Below, piece by piece: positions 39,605-52,741 of a stretch of DNA of 64,000 bases. The stretch is from positions 868,180 through 932,179 of the forward strand of contig JAQGDQ010000005.1 of assembly GCA_030141605.1 (NCBI GenBank), written 5' to 3'. The stretch's first letter is position 1, and each line of letters begins with the position of its first letter. A program made the translations under genes and the position numbers. This DNA comes from Tubiluchus corallicola. Lineage: Eukaryota; Priapulida; Priapulimorpha; Priapulimorphida; Tubiluchidae. Under the pieces are notes generated by a model, which made no database searches, was not told the origin of the DNA, and worked only from the letters and a program-made list of their open reading frames with translations.

Positions 39605-39687
39605 TGTCATCGTTTTGAATGTTTCTGGTTATGTCATATAAATATTAATTTTGTGTGACATAATCAGAAACACTCGAAACGATGACA
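39605..39687. other. Near-perfect 32-bp stem hairpin, possible pre-miRNA or tiny foldback
   Basis: Arm 39605-39636 and arm 39656-39687 are reverse complements over 32 bases with three differences. On the plus-strand RNA two of these would be G-U pairs and one an A-C mismatch. The loop is 19 nt and AT-rich. Size (83 nt) and stem length suit a microRNA precursor. No homology to a known microRNA is claimed. Confidence 0.55.
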
Positions 39688-41113
39688 ATGTGCCCTGTGT
39701 AATACCCAAGAAGCTACAACTGAAGATTGTAGTCAAGTAAATGTTTACAGGGTTGATGCCCGTGATCTACATGATTCGAATATGGAAATTACAAGAAGAA
39801 AATCTAGTATTTAGTTCATGACGGCCATTATGGAATCTACAAAACAATGAGGAGTAATGATATGAAGCTGTATGTTGTTCTTGTGGATCCTGCAGTCGCT
39901 CGAATTGAGGGTTACTTGCTGATTGTTGCAATGAGGACCAAGACTGAACCTCTGAATTTAGACATCAAACTGCTTTTGGATTTGTATTTCTTCTTGTAGT
40001 TGTTTATAGGAAAATATTAGGTATAATTGGTTTTGCATGGCAACATTGTTTTGCATGTTCTAACAGAGCCTTCCGTCTGGTTCTGCTTTTTTGATTACGC
40101 TTCTAATGAGTGTAATTACTAATATTATTATTGAAACACGTGTAACTTAAAGTGTTAAAATTGCCAAAACCAATAAGAATGACTGATAAACGGGATAACC
40201 CAGTCCGTGAGTATTGTGCCGGGACCATAGATGTATTAGCAATTGGTCCTACACTTTCACACAAACCAAATTTGCCCATTGATGATACTACTTTTGTAAT
40301 TATGCTCTGTTTTATGTGTGAAATAAAATATCATAGTCATAGTCATAGTCCTAGCAGTGCTAAACAAATCCGATGCCGATGCGATTACGTCAGAAGGTTT
40401 CCGTGCTTGATCATGTAAATTTCTGTTGCTGGCAATTTTGCTCGGAAGTGGCGTTGACAATCTATTGGCATAGTAGTGTCTAGTTTTTTACTGACTTACG
40501 GCTGTGTGTACCTGTATTTTCGAAATTTGCCTGCCCAATGTCTACAATAGACGTAATTGACATATGATGATGATGGGAATTCGGCATTGATGTGGATGAT
40601 GGCATGTCTGTAGTAAAGAAGTGGTGCTGACAAGCCACTGGCATTGCACTTAGCGTAGTTTTTTGCGACACCGGTGACAAACTTTAAAACATTTTAAGTT
40701 TTCTGCCAAAGCAACGACTTTTTGGCGACGACAGGTAATATTCACTGGTATTTGCTGTCGTGAATATTTCACGACAATTTAAGGAACATTTGGAGCATAC
40801 CGTAAAACACGGTGAATATGGACAATTTTTACATTCAAATTGCGATAACTTTTTTGTTAGTTTTTATTCTAAATTGTGTTTGGTAGTTATATGGCCACAT
40901 ACATAATTTATTACTTGAAGGTATTACTCTTATGACAAAAAAGTCTGACATTGTTTTTTATTTGAAAACCAGTGTCCCTGTTAACCCTGCATTTTAGGAT
41001 GATTAGGGACAGCCTTATTCTTGTACCCATGTTGCATTACATCGGTGATGAGGGACACAACTTATGTTTTAAAAAACAAGTTTTAAAATTGGTTACTTTG
41101 ATACCTAGGAATA

Positions 41114-42644
41114 CAGTATAGTCTGCTTATAACGAGTTTCAGGGGACTGTCAAAATTCGCTCGCTGTAACTGAATCTTGTTATAGCCGAGATCGCTTGTC
41201 TGAGTGTATGTGCTATATAGAAATGTAGGCTTTTAGGCTGCTATAATGTTAACCACGAAAAGATTGCTTTTTTGAGACTGGCACAGGTTCTTTAATGAGT
41301 GCCATTGTTCTGTAACCATTCTATCATAAAAGAGTAAACTTATAACATTTAAAAACTCCATTATTTTTATTATTAAGGCAGTATACAGCCTGCTTAAAAC
41401 TGCCGCATTGTTACTTTGATTGCGACGTCTTCTGACAGTCAAGGGTATTTTGCATAGGTGTTGCAATCATTTAAATGTCTGCACAAGACTCTGGATATCT
41501 GCGTGGGTGGAAAACATGCCTGACTTTTGTTTAACTTCTTCATGACAATGAATATTTGTGTAGTTTTGACATCCCCACTGAAAACACCCATAGTGCGAAA
41601 CTATATTTTCTGAAAGAGAATTAATTTTTCTTTCTAGCACTGTAAATAATATGCTTAGATTTTTTTATTTGTTTGTGTAATTAACAGGATGATACGAAAC
41701 ATATGTAGAATTTTTGTGTCAGAGTCTTCTAATCACCATAGTTTCTAGATAGCTTGTATCTAAAACTGTTCAACGTAAAAACTGTAGAGCATTCCGTTCT
41801 ACACAAGATTTTGCAAAAACTATTGAAATCACTTTAACTTTGTAAATTTGACAGCTGTTCAAACACGCTTAGGTATTATGAAATGTGTACAGGTACTCAA
41901 CCACTTGCTGTGAGTCTGCCCTATGATGGCTATTGAATTGACAGCCGGCACTGTCAATATGATAAGTACTAAGAATGATAACTAGCTGTATAGTAATTTA
42001 GGGTGACTCCAATTATACTATTTTATGAATTTGTTTACTTGCAACAGATTTTTCTTAGGCTGAAAACTTTGAAAAGTCACAGAATTATTTATTTTGCAAA
42101 GCAAAGCAGTTTATTTAAAAAACCTCTGTTATTGTACCTGCTTCATATTAAATTGCACCACTTTATTTAAGGAGCTGTCAAGTTTACTGTTATCTGTATC
42201 TGTCATGTTTCCTTACGTCTTGACAAACTAGTTATTTTTCTGTCTGAATCATTATGCTCCCTTCATTCTGATAGCAGTGTGTACAGCAGCACTTGTAGCT
42301 GCTGAGCTAACTGGCCAGCAGGTGTGCATGATCGTGCTGTACTATGATATACATAACATTGTTTTATAAGCGTGGTCAATAAATTTACCACCACTGCACA
42401 CCGAGATATTTTTGCTTCTATTGAACAGTGCCCATTTGCACATTGTATTAGAAGTTGCGCTCATTATAAATATGCAGGGTAAATACAATCATGGGGTCAA
42501 AAAATTCCCTCGTAATAAGCAAGATCTCGTACTATCGGGGCTCGCTGTAAGCAATGTTTAAACATATTATTTATGCCTAAGATATGGCGGGACTTTGAAA
42601 TTTCCTCGTAATAATCAGAGGCTCGTTATAAGTGCATGATACTG
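41114..42644. mobile_element. TA-flanked inverted-repeat element, about 1.53 kb
   Basis: The left end reads TA, CAGTATAGTCTGCTTATAAC. The right end reads CTCGTTATAAGTGCATGATA then CTGTA, with reverse complement CAGTATCATGCACTTATAAC. About 24 bp of inverted repeat with a few mismatches and a TA on each side fit a pogo/Tigger-like element. TCGCTGTAA and CTCGTAATAA motifs recur near both ends. At 1.5 kb it could be an internally deleted autonomous copy, but I see no transposase frame in it. Confidence 0.7.
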
Positions 42645-43530
42645 TAGTAGGATAAATTTGTGAACCTTGGTTAACTAGCACTACTCCTAGATAGCACAAT
42701 CTATTACATATCATCAAACACCAAAATTCACCATTCTCTCCCATTGACCACATATCTTTGAACTAAATCCAACATTTTAGGATGGACTGTAGCTCCTCAT
42801 TGTATTGTATTGTTCTTGTGTTGTCTTGTATTGTTCTCCAGCAGGCAGTCCTTTATACGTGTGTGGCTTGCTGTCCCGATTCACTCCATTGTTTATTTCA
42901 AATCAAGTATAAAATTGATCATAAAATTCACAAAAAAATAGTGTGACTCAAAACTGAAAAAAATTGTTAGGTATTACTGAAGATAAGTCATTCATCTTCG
43001 AAATTCCTGCCAGCTACAAAATTACCACATCTGTCACACTGATTCGGCTTGTGCAATAAAATTTCTGAGTACTATTTTTTGTATTGTTAGTATGTCTCTG
43101 GTTTACAGTTGTCATTGCAACCAAGAGTGACTCCACATTAATATGATAGTGAGTCCTTTGTAGATAGTATATGCATCAGTTTTTTGGTTTATAAAATTAT
43201 AATGAACTGTACATTGTTTATTTCTTCAATATAATAGGAGCTTTAATAACTCTTCTTGGTTTTGTCCCTGTTCACCTAGCGTTCTTATTTATCCCGTTTT
43301 ATGGAATTTAGCAACTTTTGTACTTGGAAATTTTCAGATAGCCAATGAAATCACGAACCCTGTGAAACCATAGCATTAATAGTACTCTGCTGCACATCAG
43401 CTAATAGCAACAATAATATTAAAAATTTGATGTTAAAATTTATTTTTAAAAGTATGAGTTCAGGTCATTAAGCTTTTGAATATTCGTCCATGGTATCTGT
43501 TTAATCTTGCTATTAAACATTCACTGTCAG

Positions 43531-43592
43531 TTGTTTGAAACATTTATCAAGCTGTAGTACATTGTTTGAAACATTTATCAAGCTGTAGTACA
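43531..43592. repeat. Exact 31-bp tandem duplication
   Basis: TTGTTTGAAACATTTATC and the following 13 bases are repeated head to tail without change, about 360 bp upstream of the CDK9 start codon. Confidence 0.95.
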
Positions 43593-43952
43593 TTAGTAAC
43601 TATAGCCTCATTGTCAGTTTCAAATTTTTCAGTTTTAATGTCTCCCAAACTCACTTGTTTTTCCAATGATTATGGTATCAGATTTGATGACCCCCATGGT
43701 ATGTCGCTGCCATTTCTCTAGCAATAGTATACTAACAAAACTTTTTTTGTTATAGAAAGTCATTTGAGCTGAACGGCTTTGACTTGTTGACTGAATCTGA
43801 TGTGACTGACTGACTAATTTTCTATAATTCGCAAGAAGTTGCTTTAAGGAAAAGAGGCTTTTATTATTTTGGTATATAAATTGCTTATAGGTAGGTTTGA
43901 AGTGAGTAAATGCAGTTGTCAAGGTACATCACACTCAAGTGGAAGCTAAAGT

Positions 43953-46900
43953 ATGGCTTTGCTCATCAATAAACCTGAAGACTTTGATTATCCTTATTGT
44001 GATGATGTTGGAAAGTATGAAAGACTTACGAAAATTGGTCAAGGAACATTTGGGTATGTTTGGTCGTAATCTGTACATTACGCATTACGATAGTGATCGC
44101 AGTTTCAGACAAAAAGCAAATTTTTCAATAGAATAATGTGTGATATAATAGTTAGGCCTGTTTATTAAAAGCAACCCCATTATATTATTATTATTATTAT
44201 TATTAAATCTACATGAGAAAGTGATTTTTCAATAGGTAAAAAAGCAGTCTTAAGCAGAACTGGTAAGCAGTTCTACACACGTTGTGATGCATCAAATTTC
44301 TCGACCTGATTATTTGATACTTAGATGCATGCTTCGTCCATTCTTTTCATGTAATGTTGATGCATACATAATTGCCATCTTAACGCACGTGCATCTGAAT
44401 AGGAAAGTTGAAAGTGTGCTTGAACATTGCAAGCAAACATGGCTGCACCCTATGGGAAAACAGAAATCGTATAATATTTGTTCTGACTGAAACATTCAGC
44501 TATTTGAAATTATGTGCAAAATTGGAGAATATTTAAAGAAGTTAAATGTCTGGTTATTTATACCACGGGAAAGTAAGTGTAGAGGCCCAATTTTGGCCAT
44601 ATAGGCTTACATTTTTGCCATAAAAATCTACCCGTATATGTACGGTTACTTGGAATGCGAGAGTAATGCGCAGTTTGTGTTTGTGGTTGTTATTGTCATT
44701 ATTATTATTACTAGCAAAGGCCCCTCAAAAAATTTTGCGTACAAATACATTTATCAAAAATACGCGAATACCTACATAGTCCTCATTTATAACTCAAAGC
44801 GAGTAGCAGTTTTTACTGAATTAAAGTTATAAGGTTACAGACAGACTATAATGGATGACGTCACAACAATTGCTTTGCGTCAGCAGCGGAAAAACGCCAT
44901 CACAGGGCACCGCGGCCCTCCCCCGAATTCTAAATATGGCTATAACACCCACCGTTGAACGGGCTATTTAACCATTACTGGCATCATGCCAGGTACGTTC
45001 CCGTTCTTCAGAAATAAGAGGTATAAGTTTTGCAAAAAATGTCCGTTTTTGGAGGTTTTTTGGCCCCCATTCATCCCGGTGGCACCAAATCGAAAAATAA
45101 ACCCTTGGGTGGAGACCTTTCATTTGACATATAGATCGTTGAAAATGGTGCAGTCGTCGCAGCTGTAGCCTCGTCGGTTATCTATCCACCCATATATATA
45201 CATATATATATATATACCAGCGAAATTAATATATACGATTATTACTATTTGCCTCTATCTGTTTAGGAATATTCTTGATAATGAGCTAGGTTAAGGTTTT
45301 GCCACAACATCCGTATTGTAGGCCACAAGGTTGAGGAGTGGTTTAGTGCTGAGCTATGTAAAAGAATAAAATAATGATCTAATTTTCTGGCTTGTTTGTA
45401 ATAATTTTACAGAGAAGTGTTCAAGGCAAGAGAGAAAGGGCCTTCAAAACGTCTCGTGGCTTTGAAGAAGATACTGATGGAAAATGAAAAAGAAGGAGTA
45501 CGTGTGAATTTTTTGTTTCCGTGTAATGATGTATTCGCTTTCTTGTACTTACATTAATACCGATTTACTGAATGGCTATTCATGCTTTAGTACATTGTTT
45601 TTGAAATGTTATAGTATACTGCATGTGATTATTGGTTATTCGAGTTTAAAAAGGCTTTCCTCTTGATTGCTTTTGTTGCAACTTTTTAAGTGTCAGAAAG
45701 ATATTTACCAAGATATTGTGATTGCTACTTGATTAAAAAACTGATTTTATAATTTATGTACACATTGACTAAGCCAGTTACCGTTCAACAGATATCTCTT
45801 ATAAATATGAAAATTTATTAATATTTACAGTTGTCTTTGATGAGGAGAATAGTTGAGTTTTTATGGCATCATTCCTTTAATGTGCTTGGCTACAAAAGAT
45901 GATAATGACTGAGCCAAGTTATTAAGTCGAGTGATTACTTGTGGGTGACAATTTAGCAGCAGGGCTTGCTTCAATTTAGCAGTAGGGCTTGCCTCAATTT
46001 TGCAGTAGGGCTTGCTGGAAAGTATATTGTGCACACCAAAAACTTTTGTTGCAAGGTAAATATAGCTGTTTCATTAACATGGGGTGTGCTTGCTTAGCAA
46101 ATGAAGTTAAGCTAAAACTGCTTAGTGAATAGATGGGTGACTCACCAAATTCATGCATGTTATGGGTAGATTTACCGAGCTGTCTTCGATTATCTCTCTC
46201 GTTAGAAGAGTATATACTTATATGCATATTTTAAGCATGGTAAAGATGCCTGTGCCAGTTCAGTAACTCAACATAAAGAATTATTTTTGGTAATAAAGTT
46301 AGGAGCCACTCCTGCTACAATCTTTCAACTGTAATTAGGCTCTGGAGTTAAATACTGGATTCCAGATTATAGTTTGCTGAACTGTAGTGTAGAAACTGTA
46401 TTTATGTTGCAGTTTCCCATCACGGCTCTCAGGGAGATAAAAATACTGCAGTTACTGAAGCATGATAATGTTGTCCGACTGATTGAAATTTGTCGAACAA
46501 AAGGTAAGTAGTTTACAGTACTGAGTATGTGCCACATATATCAAAGAGTTACTAGTTCTAAATTTGATTTATCTAAAAAAAATTCATAATAAAAAATCAT
46601 TGTTAAACAACTCAAAATGTTCATGTGTATGTGTGACATTTACATGGTGAGAATATATTTGAAAAGTGTGCATTTGGACTGTGTAGTATTTACATAGATT
46701 TCCATTTTTCGGTGCTATTTTGTGAGTGTGCATTATTGTGTATCGGCGACATAATATTTTGCATCATAAATGTGGCTTTTGTGTTAAACATCAAACATTT
46801 GTCTATTTCTTACAGCTACTCCATACAACCGGAATAAGAGCACATTCTATTTGGTTTTCGAGTTCTGTGAGCATGACTTAGCTGGCTTACTAAGCAATTA

Positions 46901-49390
46901 TAATGTGAAATTCAACCTGGGCGAGATCAAGAAAGTTATGCAACAATTACTTAATGGACTTTACTTCATTCATTCAAATAAGGTTTGTATTGATATGGTG
47001 ACTGATTTATTTTATGATTTGTGTGAGGGTTTGTTATTTAAAACAAGTAAAACTTCACTGATTATTTATTATTGTTGTCGCCACTGTGAAAAGAAGTCTT
47101 GTTTGGGATTCCTCAATATATTGTTGGGAATTTTCAAAACCGAATTTTTAAGTTGCATGATTGCAAAGCAAGCTGTCACAAAACATTTTAGTTTTGGCAC
47201 TATCGAGTTAACTGTCTCCAGAAAAAGCTATTTAATGCTTTTACTAACCTTAACTGTAAATAATAGCATACTGTATGTAATTAGGCAATGAACTCGTTGC
47301 CTATGTTGAAGATATTTTTTCACTTACTTTCTAGACACTTAAAAGAAAGAACAGTGCATTTTAATTATTGTTCTACCAGCTAGTGCTGCTCTTCATTATT
47401 TGAAAGACTACAGTTAGAAAAAAATGTTTGTGCCAAAAGCCAAAATGACTATTGGTAGCTTACCTTCAAAAAAAGTTTGTTTAGTCCAAAAAATTAGTTT
47501 AACTAAACTGGCAATTTGTGCACCATTAATTTTTCAAAGTGTAAACAAGTTAACGAATTTATTCCAGTTTCACGACACAGGGCTGGCCTTAAGCCAATTC
47601 GACCAATTTCGCAGAATCAGGCCCCGTGCTAGACATCTACTTTCTGCTTACTATGTACACACAACGATGCACTGCAAAGACTGATTACTGCTATGTGCAG
47701 TAATCAGTTATGTGCAGCCCTTGCTGCCATGAGCATTAAGCTTATACAGCTGTTAGTTCTATGTGATACCTACATAAGCATTAGCAATCTAAAAGACAAT
47801 CTCTAAATTTGCTAGTAGCTAGAGCACATCATCTGTAGACATCGCTGTTTTTTTGGCGTTTTGTTTAAACTTCCAACTGTGTACTTTTCAGTTGTGATCT
47901 ATACATTTTCTTTTCTACTTGTCGTGCTTATGTGTGTGTGCAATTTTTATTTAAAATTGTAGCCGTTTGTTCCATTAGCTCGTATGCATTGCACTTTTAA
48001 GCACGTTTTAACTTCATTCTGTCACAAAAACATAAAGTAATAGCATATTTTTGTGATTTTACAGACATTAGCTGGGAGCCTGGGTCCCATCAGCATTGTT
48101 TCCAGTAGGGCTCGCGTCTTTTACGAGCAGCACTAGTCAGTCGACCATTACAAATTGTACTGCTTGTACTGCTCGAGTTTTTCAAGTTTACAAAGTCATA
48201 CTTGAAACACGAGATCTGCAATCAGTAAATTCCTATACATACAAACCTTATAAGCGAGTTTTTAGTTGTGAAACTTCACTGAACAAGTCTTTTAATAAAT
48301 GGTGAAATGGCTTTGGTGAAAATAAGGTAATGGTATCTATTTTACAGATTTTACATAGAGATATGAAAGCGGCAAATATACTCATCACAAAAAATGGCAT
48401 TTTGAAGCTAGCTGATTTTGGCCTTGCCCGTGCATTTAGCCTTCCTAAGCCAAATCAGGCTAATTTGCGGTACACTAACAGAGTGGTGACACTGTGGTAT
48501 CGACCTCCGGAATTGTTGCTCGGTACAGTTATTAGAAATTTTACTGCTATTAGTCACTAGTATACTCTTTGTAAGAAAAACAAAGAAATTAACTCTTCTA
48601 TGTATTATACTGAGTTTCAGAAGCTAATTATCTTCTCAAACAGCATTCTTGAATGCTTCATGTAAATGTGGTGCACATATATTTGGTGTCATGTTCAAGT
48701 TGATTTATGCCATGCATAGCATCATAACAATGCTAGAGCTTCATAAGTAGACTGAAACAAAATCTATAGTCCTTATTTCTGTGTAAAATATTTCATACTG
48801 ATTGGTTACATCTTGTAATTTTATTAATATCTGAGACGTCAGCAAGTCATTAAAATTTATAATTTTATTTGCCAGGTGAACGAAACTACGGTCCAGCAAT
48901 TGACATGTGGGGTGCAGGTTGTATAATGGCAGAAATGTGGACGAGGAGTCCGATCATGCAGGGAGCTGCAGAACAACATCAGCTTACGCTAATCAGCCAG
49001 CTGTGTGGTTCAATAACACCAGAAGTTTGGCCCAATGTTACCAGACTAGAATTATACAACACGCTTGAACTTCCGAAAGGTCAAAAGCGAAAAGTGAAGG
49101 AGCGCTTAAAGCTATATGTGAAGGACCCGTATGCATTAGACTTGCTGGACAAGTTGCTGACTTTAGATCCTTCTAAACGAATGGACAGTGATAATGCACT
49201 GAATCATGATTTCTTCTGGAATGATCCAATGCCGTGTGACCTTAGTCGCATGTTATCGGTTCACACACAATCGATGTTCGAGTTTTTAGTTCCAAGTCGC
49301 CGGCAGCGTCCGCATGCTGCACACCATGGCACTGCCTCTAGACAACCACAGCAACAAGCACAGGATCAACACTATGACCGTGTCTTTTAA
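43953..49390 (+). CDS. CDK9: Cyclin-dependent kinase 9 (P-TEFb catalytic subunit), complete, six exons
   Basis: Exons: 43953-44053, 45413-45497, 46413-46503, 46816-46982, 48348-48522, 48876-49390. All introns are GT-AG with matching phases. They encode 377 residues against 372 in human. CDK9 with cyclin T phosphorylates the RNA polymerase II tail, DSIF and NELF to release paused polymerase in the nucleus. Visible features are IGQGTFG (28-34), the ATP lysine in VALKK (Lys52), PITALRE at the cyclin-binding helix (64-70, the original name of this kinase), [12 protein letters not shown] in the hinge, [10 protein letters not shown] (Asp153), DFG (171-173), activation-loop Thr191 in [15 protein letters not shown], and [12 protein letters not shown] and [12 protein letters not shown] in the C-lobe. 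The tail from about residue 350 is Gln/His-rich and ends DRVF, like the ERVF of vertebrates. All catalytic residues are intact. Intron 4 carries an in-frame read-through of about 100 codons, so a retained-intron form would lack the catalytic loop. Confidence 0.98.
44180..44206. repeat. (ATT)n microsatellite
   Basis: Eight to nine ATT units lie in CDK9 intron 1. Confidence 0.85.
45190..45218. repeat. (TA)n microsatellite
   Basis: CATATATATACATATATATA and a few further TA units lie in CDK9 intron 1. Confidence 0.8.
45950..46016. repeat. Three tandem copies of a 23-24 bp unit
   Basis: AATTTAGCAGTAGGGCTTGC occurs three times in a row with one or two changes each, in CDK9 intron 2. Confidence 0.9.
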
Positions 49391-52300
49391 ATTTAAACAG
49401 TAAAAATGTGTTCTTGAGTTGTGCAAGATGGTTACATATAGGTGATAGTTTGACCTGTGTTTCAGTTTTAGGAAGAACTGGTCTTAACATCTATTATATG
49501 GCCATCTTTTTGCCAGTGTTCACAATTTCTCAGCCCATGGAATTACGAGGCAGAGATCCCGCTGTGATTGAGACTGGCAACAGTTGATTAACACCCAGAC
49601 AAACTTGCAGAAATTGGTCTAAAAACAGCACAAAGCCCCGAATATATTATAGCAGTATTAAAGTGGTTGTATGAGATTAATTGGAGCACATTTTATGAAT
49701 AGAAATCTGCAATATTTCGATTAAGTTAATCACTTGAGCCTCTGTTTTATTGGTACCTTACAAACTATGGTGTGACTAATTAGGTTCTTTAGCGACATGT
49801 AGTACCATCTGAAAAAGTCAAGGCATCAATGAGCTCATCTCGGCTAAGAAGTTTTGTTGTCAGCAGAGAACTTGCAAGTGCTAATGCTCATTCAGCTTCA
49901 CAAGCAGTTGGTACGATTGTTTGTAAATCAGTATATAAATGTGCTAGAGTAGAGGTCGGCTTCTGATTTTTGCACCAGCTATTTTGATATCCGAAACGTG
50001 ACGTCACCAATTTTTATCCGCTGTAAATAACTATGTACTGACAAAGCTAGTCTCCTGAAAAATATAATGTTGCCACCAACACACATCCAACTGCCATCTG
50101 TATGCCACAAAGTAATGACAGAAATGTACAATAATTCAACACTGGATAACATGGCACTGAAAAACATTGGTAGTTTTTGGGAGGAGATAAATTTTTTGTT
50201 GACTGTTTAAATTTGTAAATTTGCTTTTAATTTTGCTAATTCTAAAGGCAGTTTTTGTTAAGACGTCTTTCCCAATGAAGAGGAGGTTGTTTCCTGCAGC
50301 AATGATATTTTATTCTTTTACAGCAGCAACTGACGTCAAACATATTGATCTATCGCTCCACCTCCGCTGTAACGTAAGCACGCTTAGCAGCATTCAGGAC
50401 AACAACTGTCTAAGCTAAACTAAATTAAACTAAGCATCATGACAGTCACAACTAATGTCTAATCAGCAGATAAACTGATTGCACTTTTTCATAAACACAA
50501 ATTTGTAGACCAGAACTTTTTTTACACGAAATTAGCATTTCAAGTAGCCAAAAAATGACTTCAATTTAAACAGAACATAAAGACGAAGCTTCGAGCCATC
50601 ACAAAATACACAGACATAAGTATAATGAAGAAACTAAGCCAGCTAGCCTTGCTTTATAATAAATAAGTCTCTCTTGCCTTTGAATGTACAAACATCATGT
50701 CTGCGATGTATTTTTTCTATATTAACTGATCATGTACTCGCCTGCAAAATTTATTCAGTTTTTGTATTTTTCCATTTGTTAGGCTACGGAAATGGAATAA
50801 ATTTGATGGTTTCATTTCACAGACAATCCTTATATTGAATGCTCAACTTACACAAGTCCCAATGGCATCTTTTAACCATGATTATAACCAGAAAAATAGC
50901 GTAAAATTAACTAATATTACATTGATGTATAATACAAGTTTTGACCACATTTGAATTAATTTTGACTGTGAAGATCTCATTAAGGTTTATAAAAACTGGC
51001 CAGAAAAGAAAACATTTTGTTTGTCCTTATTTAAAGTTAATCAAATAGTTGTTTTTATCTAACTTGCAAAGCCATAAACTAAACTAAACTGCGTATTTTC
51101 TTGATTGCAAAATGGTTTAATCAGCAACTCATAGACTTAAGCGTTGTGCATTTCTTCCTATAAACGAAACTAGACTATATATTTCCACTAATTCTCTTGC
51201 AATTTCAATTAACAATAATAAAATCTAGAGCCAGGCCAGTATTTCTCCCGCTAACTAATGAAAAGTTGAACATTTTTCATAACAGTATTAGACACAGCTG
51301 ATGCTGGGTGCAAAATAACTTGTAAGCTGATAAGGCAGTCAACGAAAACATCAATCGTGTTAGACATCAATCGTGATGTAGAGGATTACTTTGTGGCAAA
51401 TTTTGTCAACCGTCAACACAGAAAAAGCCCACATTCTCATACTTTACTTGTAACAATAGAAATTGGGGAAAAAGCTGCACCTTTGATGTTGTAAAAAATT
51501 ATTTCCTGTAAAGCGGGAGCTTTGCAAAAAACCAAGTAATGATGTTGTCATTTTAATTACATTTATGCCTATTATTTGTTTTTCTGTTTGTTGATTTATT
51601 TCTATTTTAACTGATGGATGTTATAGGGCAGGAAAATTACAGATAGCTACTCATGGATTGCAAGCCCAATGCTACCATTATGCCATGAATTTTAAAACTG
51701 TAAAACTGGTGGGGTAATGTCCTACTAGTTTGTCAAAATTGCCTCATTAGCTGGTCATATTTGCCGCACTGCCAGCAGGGTCTTTAAAGCACTGCATTTC
51801 GGCTTCTGGCATGATACAACAGACTAGCTCCTTTCCATTTTAAATACTGTTTACTTTGCTTATACAACTGAGTGAAATACACCCAAAAATTAACTTGTCA
51901 TCCCTAAGTCTCTTTCTCACAGGCACATGTATAGAAATGAGTGCACAGAATGCTTGCCAAATGTTGTACAAATAAAATCAAACAAAAATACAAATTACTT
52001 GAATTTGGTCCGTCGTTTTTGAAGCAGTAAAATTCCCTGCATTATGTTAAATTTGTTTGCTAAGCAGCTGCTTTTCAGTTTAATACCACCATTTTATAGA
52101 AAGAAAAAAAGTAGTGCAAAGAGAAACAAATAGACAGAAAGACCATAGATATATTAGATACTTTGTTTTTGTTACTCAACTTCAGTATAAATGGTATTTT
52201 CACAAAGCTTACATCTTAGAAAAACAGACAGCAACAATTAATATACACTATACTGTACATGCTATCTACAAACAGCAGTAAGTTCAACTGCTACATGAGA

Positions 52301-52741
52301 CGTCTGGATCATTTAAAGTTTCGAAACATAGTCTTGGAAACCAAATCACAGTAAGATTACAGTTAGCAAACCACAGTGATGTAAAATGAAAGAATGATAA
52401 AGTTAGATCGGGAAGAGAGAAAATGGGAACATGATAGAAGAACACAGAGAAAAGAGGGACAGAAAGCATGAATGAGATGAAATGGAAGTCACAGACAGAG
52501 AGGAGTGAGACAAAGGTAGCCAGAGGTGGTCAAAGAAAAAAAGAGAGAATGACGATGAAAAGATGTGATAAGAGTGAGTGAGCGAGAAAGAATGGAATAA
52601 AGGAAACATATTATTCAAGTGACTACAATATTTACGGCTTCATCAGCGTCATAAGCCAACTAAAACAAGGAATTACGATGATGAAAGCCTCGACAAAATG
52701 TTCTTAAATTGATTTGTTGCACAATTAATCATGAACATCAC
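49391..52741. other. Spacer between convergent CDK9 and PMPCA
   Basis: This must include both 3' UTRs. No exon is recognisable. A purine-rich stretch lies at 52390-52600. The rest is AT-rich without visible structure. Confidence 0.6.
52390..52600. repeat. Purine-rich tract beyond the PMPCA stop codon
   Basis: The plus strand is dominated by A and G (AGAGAAAAGAGGGACAGAAA and similar) for about 200 bases, interrupted more often than the tract at 32222-32400. On the PMPCA sense strand it is pyrimidine-rich and would fall in the 3' UTR or just beyond. Confidence 0.7.

Larger units (their letters stand above)
37666..43952. other. Spacer between the divergent asparaginase-like and CDK9 genes
   Basis: This 6.3-kb stretch should contain both promoters. 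I see no coding exon with similarity. It holds the hairpin at 39605-39687, the 1.5-kb element at 41114-42644 and the 31-bp tandem duplication at 43531-43592. The remainder is AT-rich and featureless to the eye. Confidence 0.55.
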
